Below, piece after piece: positions 34,225 to 43,210 of a stretch of DNA of 64,000 nt. The notes beneath the pieces were generated by a model. It made no database searches. It was not told the DNA's origin and saw nothing but the letters and a program-made list of their open reading frames with translations. Source of the stretch: Microbacterium sp. MYb45 (GTDB lineage Bacteria; Actinomycetota; Actinomycetes; Actinomycetales; Microbacteriaceae). How positions within the stretch are numbered: position 1 is the first letter of the stretch; each line of letters opens with the position of its first letter. The DNA is taken from positions 1 through 64,000 of the forward strand of contig NZ_PCPG01000012.1 in the NCBI RefSeq assembly GCF_002979655.1, in the 5' to 3' direction. The translations under genes and the position numbers were made by a program.

Positions 34225-35037
34225 TCAGTACTGGCCGAGCGCGAGGCCCTTGGCGAAGAACCGCTGCGTGCAGAGGAACAGCACCACGGTCGGGAGCGAG
34301 ACGAGCACGGCCGCGGCGAGCACGACCGACATCTGCGCGCCGCCGTAGGTGCTCTGCATGCCGGACAGGGTGGTGATGATGGGACGGATGTCGTCGGACT
34401 GGCTGAGTGTGAGGCCGAGCAGCAGGTCGTTCCACACGAACGTCGCCTGCAGGATGAAGATCGCGACCAGCGCGCTCGACGCCATCGGCAGGTACAGCCG
34501 CACGAAGATGCGCCAGGTGGTGGCGCCGTCGAGCACCGCGGCCTCGAACACGTTGTGCGCGACGCCGGTGAAGAAGTTGCGCATGACGAAGGCCGAGAAC
34601 GGGATCGAGATCACCGTGTAGATGATCACCATGCCCACGCGGGTGTCGAAGAGTCCGATGCGCGAATAGGCGTCGAACAGCGGCAGCAGCACCATCTGCA
34701 AGGGGAACACCGTGCCGCCGAAGATCACGACGAACCACAGGAAGCCGCGCTTGAGGCGCAGGGCCACGATCGCGTACCCGGCGGCGGCGCCCACGAGCAC
34801 GGCGATAGTCGGCGAGACGATCGAGTAGATGAGGGTGCTGAGGATGCTGTCGCCGAGGCCGGAGAGCTCGAACGCGTCGGCGAAGTTCTCGAACAGGTGG
34901 AACTCGGTGGGGATCCACGACTCCTTCGAGGTGAAGGTCATCGGATCCTTCATCGCGTTCACGACGAGGAGGTACGCGGGCAGCAGCCACACGATTCCGA
35001 GGATGACGAGGACGGCGGTGCGGATGATCTTCGACAT
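34225..35037 (-). CDS. Sugar ABC importer, MalG-type permease
   Basis: A 270-residue permease with about six spans, WLLPAYLLVVNAMKDPMTFT start and docking loop FEAAVLDGATTWRIFVRLYL. The ATG overlaps the stop of the other permease (TGATG). Ends with the usual FFAKGLALGQY tail of this class. No dedicated ATPase gene nearby. Confidence 0.88.
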   Translation of the reverse strand: MSKIIRTAVLVILGIVWLLPAYLLVVNAMKDPMTFTSKESWIPTEFHLFENFADAFELSGLGDSILSTLIYSIVSPTIAVLVGAAAGYAIVALRLKRGFLWFVVIFGGTVFPLQMVLLPLFDAYSRIGLFDTRVGMVIIYTVISIPFSAFVMRNFFTGVAHNVFEAAVLDGATTWRIFVRLYLPMASSALVAIFILQATFVWNDLLLGLTLSQSDDIRPIITTLSGMQSTYGGAQMSVVLAAAVLVSLPTVVLFLCTQRFFAKGLALGQY

Positions 35038-35912
35038 CACATCTCCTTCTTCGGGGAGAGCTGCTGACGCAGGTACAGCACCGACGCGACCAGGGTGATG
35101 ACGGTGAGGAACACCGCGATCGCCGAGCCGAGTCCGTAGTCGCTGTTCACGAACGTCTCCTTGTACATCGTCAGCGCGAGGGTCTCCGAGACGGTGCCCG
35201 GTCCGCCCTTGGTCATGCCCCAGACGATGTCGAAGGTCTTGAGGCTCGCGACGATCGAGAGCCCGACGACCACCGCCGTGAGCGGGCGGAGCATCGGCCA
35301 GAGGATGCTGGTGAACAGGCGCACGCCGCCGGCGCCGTCGATGCGCGCGGCCTCGAGCGGCTCCTTCGGGATGGCCTGCAGGCCGATCGTGAACAGCAGC
35401 GCGTTCACGCCGACGCCCTGCCACGACGAGGCGATGATCATGACGATCGTGTTGAGCGGAGCATCCAGCAGCCACCGCGGCGGATCGGTCACGCCGAACG
35501 CGGCCAGGGCCTGGTCGAGCGCCCCGCCGGAGGAGAGGATGAACGACCACACCACGCCGACGCCGATGCCGGAGAGGGCGTAGGGGATGAGGAAGGGGAG
35601 GCGCAGCCAGATGCCGCCGCCGAGGTTCCAGGTGAGCAGGGCGATCGCCAGGCCGATGCCGACCGGGATGATCAGGGTGCCGATCACCCAGAGCACGGTG
35701 TTCATCGCCGAGCCCACGAAGTCGCCGTCGGTGAACATCTCGACGTAGTTGTCGAGCCCGATCCAGTCGGGGCTGCCGAGGCCGTTGTACTTCGTGAAGC
35801 TGAGGAACACCGTCCACAGCAGGGGGAGGTAGAGCAGGACCGCGACCAGGATCACGCCCGGGGCGATGAAGCCCCGGGCGGACCACTGGTACGGCGACTT
35901 CTGATGCGCCAT
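35037..35912 (-). CDS. Sugar ABC importer, MalF-type permease
   Basis: A 291-residue permease: about six spans, start FIAPGVILVAVLLYLPLLWT, docking loop LEAARIDGAGGVRLFTSILW. Seven bases after the lipoprotein stop and overlapping the second permease, so one transcript. Confidence 0.88.
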   Translation of the reverse strand: MAHQKSPYQWSARGFIAPGVILVAVLLYLPLLWTVFLSFTKYNGLGSPDWIGLDNYVEMFTDGDFVGSAMNTVLWVIGTLIIPVGIGLAIALLTWNLGGGIWLRLPFLIPYALSGIGVGVVWSFILSSGGALDQALAAFGVTDPPRWLLDAPLNTIVMIIASSWQGVGVNALLFTIGLQAIPKEPLEAARIDGAGGVRLFTSILWPMLRPLTAVVVGLSIVASLKTFDIVWGMTKGGPGTVSETLALTMYKETFVNSDYGLGSAIAVFLTVITLVASVLYLRQQLSPKKEM

Positions 35913-35919
35913 CCGACGC

Positions 35920-37188
35920 TTACTCCTGCTCTGCCCAGTACTTGTCAGCCGTGGCCTGGATCTTCTCCAGGAACGGCATCGGGTCGCCGGGGTTGGCGTT
36001 GAAGGCGCCGAACTGCTCGATCGCGGTGGTCACGATCTCGGTCGGCATCGCCTCGAAGAACCGGTCGTACAGCATGTAGTCGTCGCCGGCGATCGTGGTG
36101 CCCAGCTCGGCGAGAGCGGGGTCTGCGACCTTCGCCTTCGGGTTGAACGCCACGTCGCCGTGGGCGTCGTTCCAGGCGGTCTGCGCGTCGGGTGACATCC
36201 ACCACTCGGCGTAGGCGAGACCGAGGTCGCGCTGCTTGGAGTTCTCGGCGGTGCAGATCGGGCCCGACTCCACGGCGACCGGGGTGGCGTCGAGGTCGTC
36301 GTTGACGGCCGGGATCGCGAACATCCCGTAGTCGTCGGTGGTCATGCCCGCGCCTTCGAGGTTGCCCGCGAAGAACGTGCCGAAGTTGATCATGGCGTAG
36401 TCGCCCTGCTTGAGGCCGACCGCGGGATCGGTGGTGCTGCCCGCGTCGCTGAACCAGCCGGCCTCCTGCTCGTCGAGCCACACGTTCATGACGTCGACGA
36501 TCTCGGGGTCGGTGTACTTCACGTCGCCCGTGGTGAGCCCGGCGTACAGGTCGGGGTCGGTCGAGGCGACCAGGTGCTGGAACCACTGGAAGGTGAAGAG
36601 CACGCTGGTCTGGTAGTACGGGGTGACCCCGGCATCCTTCAGCGTCTCGGCGGCGTCGTTCAGCTCGTCCCAGCTGGTGGGCACTTCGATGCCGTTGTCG
36701 GCGAAGGCGGCCTTGTTGTAAAACATGATCCAGTAGGCGATGTTCATCGGCACGCAGTACTGCTTGTCGTCGAAGGTGTAGCTGTCGCGCAGGTCTTCGC
36801 TCACCCAGCCCGCGTCGACGGCCTTGGTCCAGATGTCGGTGGTCTCAGCCACCAGGCCTTCGTCGACCAGCTGCTTGAGCGAGTCGCCGGTGTGCCAGGT
36901 GAACAGGCCGGGCGACTTGTCGGTGCGGAACGACTGCTTGATGAAGGCGTCGTACTGGTTCGCGTCCGAGTAGCCGGTGGTCTTGAGGGTGATGTCGACG
37001 GCCTCGCCGCTGACCTCGTTGAGCGACTCGAAGTCGGGCTTCCACGCCGCCTTGTCGGTGTAGAAGTTGAGCGTGCCGGTCACCTCGCCGGCGTCTCCGG
37101 ATCCGGAGTCGCCGGAGCACCCGGCGAGGGCCAGGGTGCCGAGGAGGAGACCGGCCGCGGCAGCGGCGATCGTGCGTCGCGAAATCAT
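35920..37188 (-). CDS. Sugar ABC importer, substrate-binding lipoprotein
   Basis: A 422-residue lipoprotein with lipobox LALAGC (Cys24) and the carbohydrate-binding pattern (GTLNFYTDKAAWKPDFESL; PGLFTWHTGDSLKQLVDEG; AAETLKDAGVTPYYQTSV). Several Trp and Tyr residues fit sugar stacking. The ligand is not evident; the kinase and isomerase-like genes upstream hint at a hexose or mannose-containing oligosaccharide. First gene of the importer operon, under an operator at 37210. GGGAG Shine-Dalgarno. Confidence 0.87.
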   Translation of the reverse strand: MISRRTIAAAAAGLLLGTLALAGCSGDSGSGDAGEVTGTLNFYTDKAAWKPDFESLNEVSGEAVDITLKTTGYSDANQYDAFIKQSFRTDKSPGLFTWHTGDSLKQLVDEGLVAETTDIWTKAVDAGWVSEDLRDSYTFDDKQYCVPMNIAYWIMFYNKAAFADNGIEVPTSWDELNDAAETLKDAGVTPYYQTSVLFTFQWFQHLVASTDPDLYAGLTTGDVKYTDPEIVDVMNVWLDEQEAGWFSDAGSTTDPAVGLKQGDYAMINFGTFFAGNLEGAGMTTDDYGMFAIPAVNDDLDATPVAVESGPICTAENSKQRDLGLAYAEWWMSPDAQTAWNDAHGDVAFNPKAKVADPALAELGTTIAGDDYMLYDRFFEAMPTEIVTTAIEQFGAFNANPGDPMPFLEKIQATADKYWAEQE

Positions 37189-37209
37189 TCAGAACTCCCT
37201 TGTTCGTTT

Positions 37210-37223
37210 GGTATCGTTACCAT
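37210..37223. promoter_or_regulatory. LacI-type operator P1, TGGTATCGTTACCA
   Basis: Perfect TGGTA/TACCA half-sites 22 bases upstream of the lipoprotein ATG. A further half-like GCTACCAA lies at about 37238. Related sites at 40102 and 41379. Confidence 0.78.
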
Positions 37224-37343
37224 AAATCTGGGTTCACGCTACCAAGGTGATGAGTGCGGTGCAAGGGATTCCCTCGCGGGATCCTCGCGGATGGTGCGTC
37301 ATTGCGGGTGCTGCGTTCGGGTTGCTGTGTGCGGTTTCCGTGT

Positions 37344-39182
37344 TCAGTTGTCGCTCGTGCGCGAGCCGCGCACGTACGCCTTGACGGTCGCGAAGCGGGC
37401 ACTGCGCGAGTTCTCGGTGCGCTCGATCCGGTACGCCCCCACGGCGGCCGGGACGATGAACGTCTCGGCGTAGTGGATGACGAAGGGCTCGAAGGCACCG
37501 GTCGGGCTGACGACCTGCACCTCATCCCCCTCGACCAGGTTGAGCACGTTGACCGTGCCCTCGGTGTCGTGGTCGGCGCCGCCGGTGAACCAGTGCCGGC
37601 GCACCTCGATGAACTCGAGCTCGTGCAGGCCCGTGCTCTCTTCGATCACGTCGCCGTCGGTGCGGATCGTCTGCACCTGGTCGATCAGGTTGTCGCCGAC
37701 CCAGGTCGTGTCGCGGTCCCACTGGATGTTGCGGGCGCCGTGGTCGAGGTGCACGGGGCGGGGGATGCCGTCGAGGCCGACGCGGCCCCAGTCCCAGAGC
37801 TTGAAGGTGAAGATGAACGGCGTCGCCGAGATCTCCAGCACCATCGAGTTCGCGCCTGAGCAGTGGACGGTGCCGGCCGGGATGGCGAAGTGGTCGTGTT
37901 TTCGGGCCGGGAACGAGTTGACGTACCTGTCGGCGGGGAACGGATGCTCGCCGTCCTGCGCCGTCGCCAGATCCTGCAGCATCTCGGTGCGGTCGATGCC
38001 CTCCTTGGTGCCGAGGTACACCACCGCATCGTCGCCGACGTCGAGCATGTAGTAGCTCTCGTCCTGCGTGTAGTGCATGCCGAACGTGTTCTGGATGTAG
38101 TCGGTCAGCGGGTGCACCTGCAGGCTGAGGTTGCCGCCGTCCATCGTGTCGAGGAAGTCGAAGCGGATCGGGAACTCGGCGCCGAAGCGCGAGAACGTCT
38201 TCGCGCCGAGCAGGTCGACCGGGCGGCGGAAGACCAGGTCGAGGGCGGGGATCTCGATCACGCCGCCCTCACCCTCCAGCAGCAGCGAGTTCTCCTCGGG
38301 CACGCAGTCGAAGCACCACGCGTAGTTGTCCTTCGAGGGGTCGAGGCCGATGAGGTTCTTCATCCACTGTCCGCCCCAGACGCCGGGGTCGAAGAACGGC
38401 ACGACGCGGAACGGCCGGTGCGCCGCATCCTTCAGGGCCTGGCGGAACGCGTTTCCGGTGATCATGCCGGCTTCGGGGGAGTCCGGATGCTGTTCGGCCG
38501 GGGCGATCGCATTGCCGTCGAGCACGAAGTCGACCGTGTCGAACAGGCTGCGCTTGTGCCGGTCGGCGACGCGCCACTCGACGAAGAAGCCGCGCTTGTA
38601 CTTGCGCAGGTTGTCTTCCGAGGGGTTGTCGGCACGCCAGTTCGTGGCGCCCTTGCGCTGGCGCAGCTGGATCTCCCAGCGGGCCATGTCGACGAGCACG
38701 GTCGCTGCGGCGCCGTCGAGGCGCGGGGCGAGGAGCGCGGAACCCCAGCCGATCACGACGGTGGGGCTCTGCGTGATGCTGCCGGCGAGGGCGTCGAGCT
38801 TTGCGGCGTCGTAGAAGTCGGTCAGCGTGAAGTGGCTCATCACGCCGAACACGCGGTCGTCGGTGAGGTTCGGGGCGATCAGCTGCTCGACCTCGGCGAC
38901 CGGGCGGGCGGCGGTCTCGACGTCGACGACGGTCCAGTCCGGCAGGGCGGCGCGCACCGCGGTCGTGAGGGCGGGGACATCGACTCCCGGATAGGCATCC
39001 ACCAGCAGCACGGGGGCGGTGCCGGTCACGCGAGCGCAGGCCTCGGCGAGTTCGGCGGCGGCGGTCCAGCCCTCGGCGCCGCGGAGGATGCGCTCGCCCG
39101 GAGGGAGCGCCACGGTGGGCTGGGTGTCGTAGCGACCTCGGGTCGTGTGCCCTTCGTGCATGTCGCTGATCGGGGTGGTCAC
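37344..39182 (-). CDS. Class I mannose-6-phosphate isomerase-like protein with an extra N-terminal domain
   Basis: A 612-residue protein, about twice a plain isomerase. C-terminal half is a type I PMI-like cupin: NLSLQVHP (metal ligands around 355-358), DESYYMLD (Glu375), AGTVHCSG (His440). The first ~250 residues (APVLLVDAYPGVDVPALTTA; WTVVDVETA; QSPTVVIGWGSALLAPRL) form an alpha/beta domain that resembles a nucleotide- or kinase-type fold without an intact GxxxxGK loop. Such long isomerases occur next to ROK kinases. The GTG overlaps the kinase stop (GTGA) with GAGGAA upstream. Probably interconverts mannose-6- and fructose-6-phosphate after the kinase step. Confidence 0.78.
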   Translation of the reverse strand: MTTPISDMHEGHTTRGRYDTQPTVALPPGERILRGAEGWTAAAELAEACARVTGTAPVLLVDAYPGVDVPALTTAVRAALPDWTVVDVETAARPVAEVEQLIAPNLTDDRVFGVMSHFTLTDFYDAAKLDALAGSITQSPTVVIGWGSALLAPRLDGAAATVLVDMARWEIQLRQRKGATNWRADNPSEDNLRKYKRGFFVEWRVADRHKRSLFDTVDFVLDGNAIAPAEQHPDSPEAGMITGNAFRQALKDAAHRPFRVVPFFDPGVWGGQWMKNLIGLDPSKDNYAWCFDCVPEENSLLLEGEGGVIEIPALDLVFRRPVDLLGAKTFSRFGAEFPIRFDFLDTMDGGNLSLQVHPLTDYIQNTFGMHYTQDESYYMLDVGDDAVVYLGTKEGIDRTEMLQDLATAQDGEHPFPADRYVNSFPARKHDHFAIPAGTVHCSGANSMVLEISATPFIFTFKLWDWGRVGLDGIPRPVHLDHGARNIQWDRDTTWVGDNLIDQVQTIRTDGDVIEESTGLHELEFIEVRRHWFTGGADHDTEGTVNVLNLVEGDEVQVVSPTGAFEPFVIHYAETFIVPAAVGAYRIERTENSRSARFATVKAYVRGSRTSDN

Positions 39183-40060
39183 TGTTCCTCCTGCGGTGTG
39201 GCGGTGTGAATGGTCGTGGCGCGGGCGAGGACGCTGAGTCCGCGGGCGACGGAGAGTTCGGGCTCGGGCGGGACGACGAACTGCGGCGTCGTCATCGAGG
39301 GCCAGAGGTGTTGGCGCACGTGGGCCTCGATCGGGGCGCGGACCGCATCGCCCGCGCGCAGGATCCCGCCGGACAGGATCACCACCGCCGGGTCGTACGA
39401 GTGCACGAGCGAAGTGACGACCGCGCCCCACACGTGCAGGAAGCGGTCGCGGATGCCGGGGTGCGCGTCGGTCGTGAAGACCTCGGTCATGGTGGTGCCG
39501 GAGGGGAGCGCCCAGGTGCTCGCCAGCGCCTCGCCGCAGCCGATGTTCCCGCACGGGCAGACCGGGCCGTCGAGGTCGACCGTGAGGTGTCCGCCGAGGA
39601 TGCCGGCGTGCCCGGTGCGTCCGCGCAGGGGTGTGCCGTCGATCATGGCCGCGGTGCCGACGCCGGTGCCCAGGGTGACGAGCACCGCATCGCCCTCGCC
39701 GGCTGCGCTGCCCGTCGAGGTTTCGCCGATCAGCGCGGCCCTGGCGTCGTTCTCGACCACGGCGGGGAGGCCGAACTCGGTGAGCGCCCAGCTGTTCAGG
39801 TCGAGGCCCTCGAGGAAGTCGTACTTCGCGTTGGCGTGCAGCATCCGTCCGCTGGTCGGGTCGACGACGCCCGGGACGGCGATGCCCACGGCATCCGCGG
39901 GACGCGTGGTCTCGGTCAGGAGTCGGCGGGCTTCGGCGGCGGCGGCGGCAAGGTCGGCGGGGCTGCCGAGCACGGGGATGCTGCCCGAAGCGACGACACG
40001 GTTGCCGTCGATCACGGCGAGCTTGATCTCGGTGCCCCCGAAATCGATGCACAGCTCCAT
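39179..40060 (-). CDS. ROK-family sugar kinase
   Basis: A 293-residue kinase: phosphate loop DFGGTEIKLAV (6-16), catalytic Asp105 in VVENDARAA, GTGVGTA (131-137) and the zinc-binding ROK signature (His158, Cys168, Cys170, Cys175; CPCGNIGCGE). Substrates in this family include glucose, mannose, fructose, GlcNAc and ManNAc. Coupled to the isomerase-like gene, which favours a hexose such as mannose. GAGG precedes the ATG; operator P2 is 42 bases upstream. Confidence 0.9.
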   Translation of the reverse strand: MELCIDFGGTEIKLAVIDGNRVVASGSIPVLGSPADLAAAAAEARRLLTETTRPADAVGIAVPGVVDPTSGRMLHANAKYDFLEGLDLNSWALTEFGLPAVVENDARAALIGETSTGSAAGEGDAVLVTLGTGVGTAAMIDGTPLRGRTGHAGILGGHLTVDLDGPVCPCGNIGCGEALASTWALPSGTTMTEVFTTDAHPGIRDRFLHVWGAVVTSLVHSYDPAVVILSGGILRAGDAVRAPIEAHVRQHLWPSMTTPQFVVPPEPELSVARGLSVLARATTIHTATPQEEQ

Positions 40061-40324
40061 CCGGCCTCCTCGTCGCCTCATCCGACTGCCTCGTCGATGA
40101 TTGGTAACGTTATCAACAGGGCGTGAGGGTGTCAACACCCGATCGGATGCGGGGAGTCCGGGCTCAGCGCACGGAGCGGAGCGACACCTCATCGGCGCAC
40201 CTGCATGACCCCGCGGCCACCTGCATGACGGTGCGTCGGTAATCACTCATGCATCCGGCATGGAGTCATGCAAGTGGTGTCCGGATGGAGCGGGTGCCCG
40301 GACGGAGGTGCCTGGGTGCGGAGG
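40061..40324. other. 264-bp intergenic region: operator P2, duplicated lacI end and TGCATGAC repeats
   Basis: No gene. TGGTAACGTTATCA at 40102-40115 is the kinase operator. A 24-bp exact copy of the downstream lacI 3' end lies at 40164-40187 (original 40325-40348). CACCTGCATGAC occurs at 40198 and 40218 and its inverse GTCATGCA at 40265, so the space between the two 24-mers can fold. Confidence 0.7.
40164..40187. repeat. 24-bp direct repeat of the lacI 3' end
   Basis: Identical to 40325-40348, which encodes the last seven residues and stop of the LacI protein. The two copies are 137 bases apart. Confidence 0.85.
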
Positions 40325-41347
40325 TCAGCGCACGGAGCGGAGCGACACCGGCAGTTCGACCTCGCGGGGCGCCGCATCCCGGTCCCCGCCGTCGAGGCGG
40401 TCGAGCAGCAGGCGGGTGACCGTGCGGCCCAGTTCGCGGGGGTCGTGGTCGATCACGCTGATCGGCACGGGCGACAGCTCGGCGAGCTCGAAGTCGTCGA
40501 AGCTCATGATCTCGGGGAAGTCGGCCGCGGCGCGGGACCCGGCGTTGAGCTGGGCGCTGATCTCCTTGAGCGCGCCGATGGCGTTGCGGTTGTTGGCGCA
40601 GAAGATGGCGGTGGGCGGATGCTCGAGGCCGAGCAGTGCCCGGGTGGCTCCGCGGGCCTGGTCGACGGTCTGCTGGTTCGCGGCGACGATGCTCGGGTCG
40701 ACGGCGAGTCCGCGTTCTTCGAGTGCACGCACGTAGCCGGCGTATCGGCGCTCACCGGTGAAGATCGACAGCGCATTGCCGAGGTAGCCGATGCGGGTGT
40801 GGCCGTGGTCGATGAGCGCGATCGTTCCGCGGTAGGCGCCGTCGTCGTCGGCGAGCACGACACTGTCGACCGCGAGTCCGTCGATGCGGCGCGAGGCGAG
40901 GACCACGGGTACGCCCTGGCTCTGCGAGTGCGCGAGGTGGGCGGAGGTGGGGCCGGCGGGCACGACGATGAGTCCGTCGACTCGGCGGCCGAGGAAGTCG
41001 CCGACGAGGTCGGCTTCGCGCGCGGCATCCTCCGACGTGTTGCCGAGCAGGATGCGGCGGCCGGTGAGCGCGGCCTCCTCTTCGACGCCGAGCGCGAAGG
41101 TGCTGTAGTACGGGTTGGCGATGTTAGTGATCGCGACGCCGATGAGTCCGCTGCTGTGGCCGGGGCGGATGCTGCGCGCGTTCTCGTTGCGGTGGTAGCC
41201 GAGTTCGGCGACGGCTTCCATCACGCGCTGCTGCACGTCGGGCTTGACGTTGAGTCCGCCCGAGAGAGTGCGCGACACGGTCATGGGGCTGACGCCCGCT
41301 CGGGTCGCGACCTCTTTCACGGTCGGGCGGCGCGCTCGTTCGCTCAT
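40325..41347 (-). CDS. LacI-family regulator of the second sugar cluster
   Basis: A 340-residue repressor: HTH TVKEVATRAGVSPMTVSRTL near the N-terminus, hinge RNENARSIRPG, then effector domain (IGVAITNIANPYYSTFALGV; DDFELAELSPVPISVIDHD). ATG 41347 has GGAGG six bases upstream; a GTG one codon earlier is also possible. A degenerate copy of the cluster operator at 41379 suggests autoregulation, and similar sites precede the kinase and lipoprotein genes. Confidence 0.88.
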   Translation of the reverse strand: MSERARRPTVKEVATRAGVSPMTVSRTLSGGLNVKPDVQQRVMEAVAELGYHRNENARSIRPGHSSGLIGVAITNIANPYYSTFALGVEEEAALTGRRILLGNTSEDAAREADLVGDFLGRRVDGLIVVPAGPTSAHLAHSQSQGVPVVLASRRIDGLAVDSVVLADDDGAYRGTIALIDHGHTRIGYLGNALSIFTGERRYAGYVRALEERGLAVDPSIVAANQQTVDQARGATRALLGLEHPPTAIFCANNRNAIGALKEISAQLNAGSRAAADFPEIMSFDDFELAELSPVPISVIDHDPRELGRTVTRLLLDRLDGGDRDAAPREVELPVSLRSVR

Positions 41348-41699
41348 CACTGCCCTCCGGATGTCGTGCCTGCGATCTAGGGAACGTTACCAGCGGGCTC
41401 CGGGATGCGCGGGGTGCTACCGGCGTCGTCCGTCGCGATGCGCGTGCATAACTCCTCAGAATCTCCGCCGGAAGGGGGTGCCAGCGCCGATTCCGGGGGC
41501 AAGATGGCGGTTCTTGAGGAGTTGTGCACGCGGGCCGGGCATGCCCACCGTCACGGACGGAAACGCGAAGTGCGACCGGGGCGGGGCGTCCGTAGATTGG
41601 TCGGACCCCGCTGTGAATGGAGTTTCCCGTGCCCGAGATCCGTGCCCCGCGCCTGTCCTGTGCGGACGCCGTCGGCTGAGCCGGCGCGAACCCACGACC
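41348..41699. other. 352-bp divergent intergenic region: operator P3, family B repeat, possible short leader ORF
   Basis: 41379-41392 (AGGGAACGTTACCA) matches the cluster operator at 12 of 14 positions. 41443-41530 is a family B palindrome. After it, a GTG at 41629 with GGAG upstream opens 16 codons ending at 41679, 20 bases before the aminotransferase ATG; it may be a leader peptide but contains only one Cys codon. Confidence 0.55.
41443..41530. repeat. Dispersed palindromic repeat, family B (copy 3)
   Basis: Arms CGTGCATAACTCCTCAGAA (from 41443) and TTCTTGAGGAGTTGTGCACG (41511-41530), same as at 29935. Confidence 0.82.
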
Positions 41700-42887
41700 A
41701 TGAGCGCACACGCCTCCCCGCATCCGTTCGACGAACGCACCCGCCTGTTCCTCGACAGGCCGCAGAGCCGCAAGTGGAGTCTGCACCCCGGTCGCATCGG
41801 GGCCTGGGTGGCGGAGATGGACTTCGGGATCGCGCCCGAGATCGCGGCGGCGCTGCACCGGGCCGTCGACGACGAGAACCTCGGGTACCTCTCGCCTCCG
41901 CAGGCCGCGGAGCTGGGGGAGGCCACCGCGGGGTGGATGCGGAGCGAATACGACTGGGCGGTCGACCCGGAGCGCGTGCATCCGGTGTCGGATGTGATGG
42001 CCGCGCTCGGGGTCGCGGTGCAGGAGTATGCACCCGCTGGCTCGCCGGTGATCGTGCCGACTCCGGCCTATATGCCGTTCCTGACATATCTGCCGGCGAT
42101 CGGGCATCCGGTGATCGAGGTTCCCGGGGTCGAGGTCGACGGACGCTGGCAGCACGACCTGCAGCGCATCGACGAGGCGTTCGCCGCGGGGGCGCGGACG
42201 CTCGTGCTCTGCAACCCGCACAACCCGACGGGCACCATCGTCGGGCGCGATGAGCTCGAGGCCATCGCCGAGGTCGTCGAGCGGCACGGCGGGCGGGTGT
42301 TCGCGGACGAGATCCACGCGCCGCTGCGCTACGACGGGGCGCCCTTCGTCCCGTACGCGTCGGTGTCGGAGGCGACGGCCGCGCACACGGTGACAGGGAC
42401 GAGCGCGTCGAAGGCGTGGAACATCCCGGGGCTGAAGACCGCGCAGCTCATCACCTCGAACGATGCGGATCAGCAGCTGTACAAACGGTTCGGGTTCGCG
42501 GTGCAGCACGGGGCGTCGACCCTCGGTGTCGTGGCCTCGACGGCCGCGTATCGCGAGGGCAAGCCCTGGCTGTCGCACGTGCTCGAGTACCTCGACGGGT
42601 CGCGGCGGGAGCTCACCTCACTCGTGGCGGAGCATCTGCCGGGAGCCGTGTACCGGGTGCCCGATGCCACGTACATCGGCTGGATCGACACCCGTGCGCT
42701 CGGCATCCCGGGGCCGCCGGCGGAGTTCTTCCGCGAGCAGGCCGGGGTCGTGCTCACCGAAGGTCGGTTGCTCGGGCACGGTGCGGAGGGCTTCGTCCGG
42801 GTCGTGTTCGCGACCCCGCGCCCGATCCTCGAAGAGGCGTTCGCGGCGATGGGCGATGCGGTGCGGCGGGCCGGCTTCGGCGGCTGA
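41700..42887 (+). CDS. PLP-dependent C-S lyase / aminotransferase (MalY/PatB type)
   Basis: A 395-residue fold-type I PLP enzyme. FDERTRLFLDRPQSRKW-style start, WVAEMDFGIAPEI (39-48), NPHNPTG (172-178), FADEIHAPL (Asp203) and the PLP lysine in TSASKAWNI (Lys238). This is the MalY/PatB pattern, usually cystathionine beta-lyase, sometimes a modulator of maltose genes in enteric bacteria. The ATG is chosen to match the family N-terminus; no clear Shine-Dalgarno is seen. Confidence 0.87.
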   Translation: MSAHASPHPFDERTRLFLDRPQSRKWSLHPGRIGAWVAEMDFGIAPEIAAALHRAVDDENLGYLSPPQAAELGEATAGWMRSEYDWAVDPERVHPVSDVMAALGVAVQEYAPAGSPVIVPTPAYMPFLTYLPAIGHPVIEVPGVEVDGRWQHDLQRIDEAFAAGARTLVLCNPHNPTGTIVGRDELEAIAEVVERHGGRVFADEIHAPLRYDGAPFVPYASVSEATAAHTVTGTSASKAWNIPGLKTAQLITSNDADQQLYKRFGFAVQHGASTLGVVASTAAYREGKPWLSHVLEYLDGSRRELTSLVAEHLPGAVYRVPDATYIGWIDTRALGIPGPPAEFFREQAGVVLTEGRLLGHGAEGFVRVVFATPRPILEEAFAAMGDAVRRAGFGG

Positions 42888-42982
42888 GTCGACCGGGTCG
42901 GACACGTCTGCGGAGGGTGTCAAGGGGCTCAGCGGGTGTCGGTCGTGTGCCGTAGAAAGGGAGTCGAGAGAAGGGATCCCGC

Positions 42983-43210
42983 ATGGCCGCAGGTGATATC
43001 GAGACTTTCCATCGCAATGGCATCTGGTTCAACCGCATCGAGGGTGAATCGCAGACGTTGGGTGCGAGCTTCGAGACCGAGGCCGATGCGGTGAAGGCCG
43101 CTCGTGGTGCGGCGATGGCGCGCCAGGTCGCACACTCGGTGCGCACCGAGGAGGGCCCCTCAAAGGACGAGAGCGCGTACGAGCGTCATCCGCGCGACCT
43201 GATCGGATGA
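42983..43210 (+). CDS. DUF2188-family small protein
   Basis: A 75-residue protein with GDIETFHRNGIWFNRIEGES, a repeat of aromatic and charged positions, and the end ERHPRDLIG, characteristic of DUF2188 proteins. Function unknown. AGGGA upstream of the ATG; the stop overlaps the next gene (ATGA). Confidence 0.82.
   Translation: MAAGDIETFHRNGIWFNRIEGESQTLGASFETEADAVKAARGAAMARQVAHSVRTEEGPSKDESAYERHPRDLIG

Noticed and set aside
41629..41679. 16-codon leader ORF before the MalY/PatB gene as a cysteine-responsive attenuator
   Set aside because: Only one Cys codon and no visible terminator hairpin; kept only as a remark.
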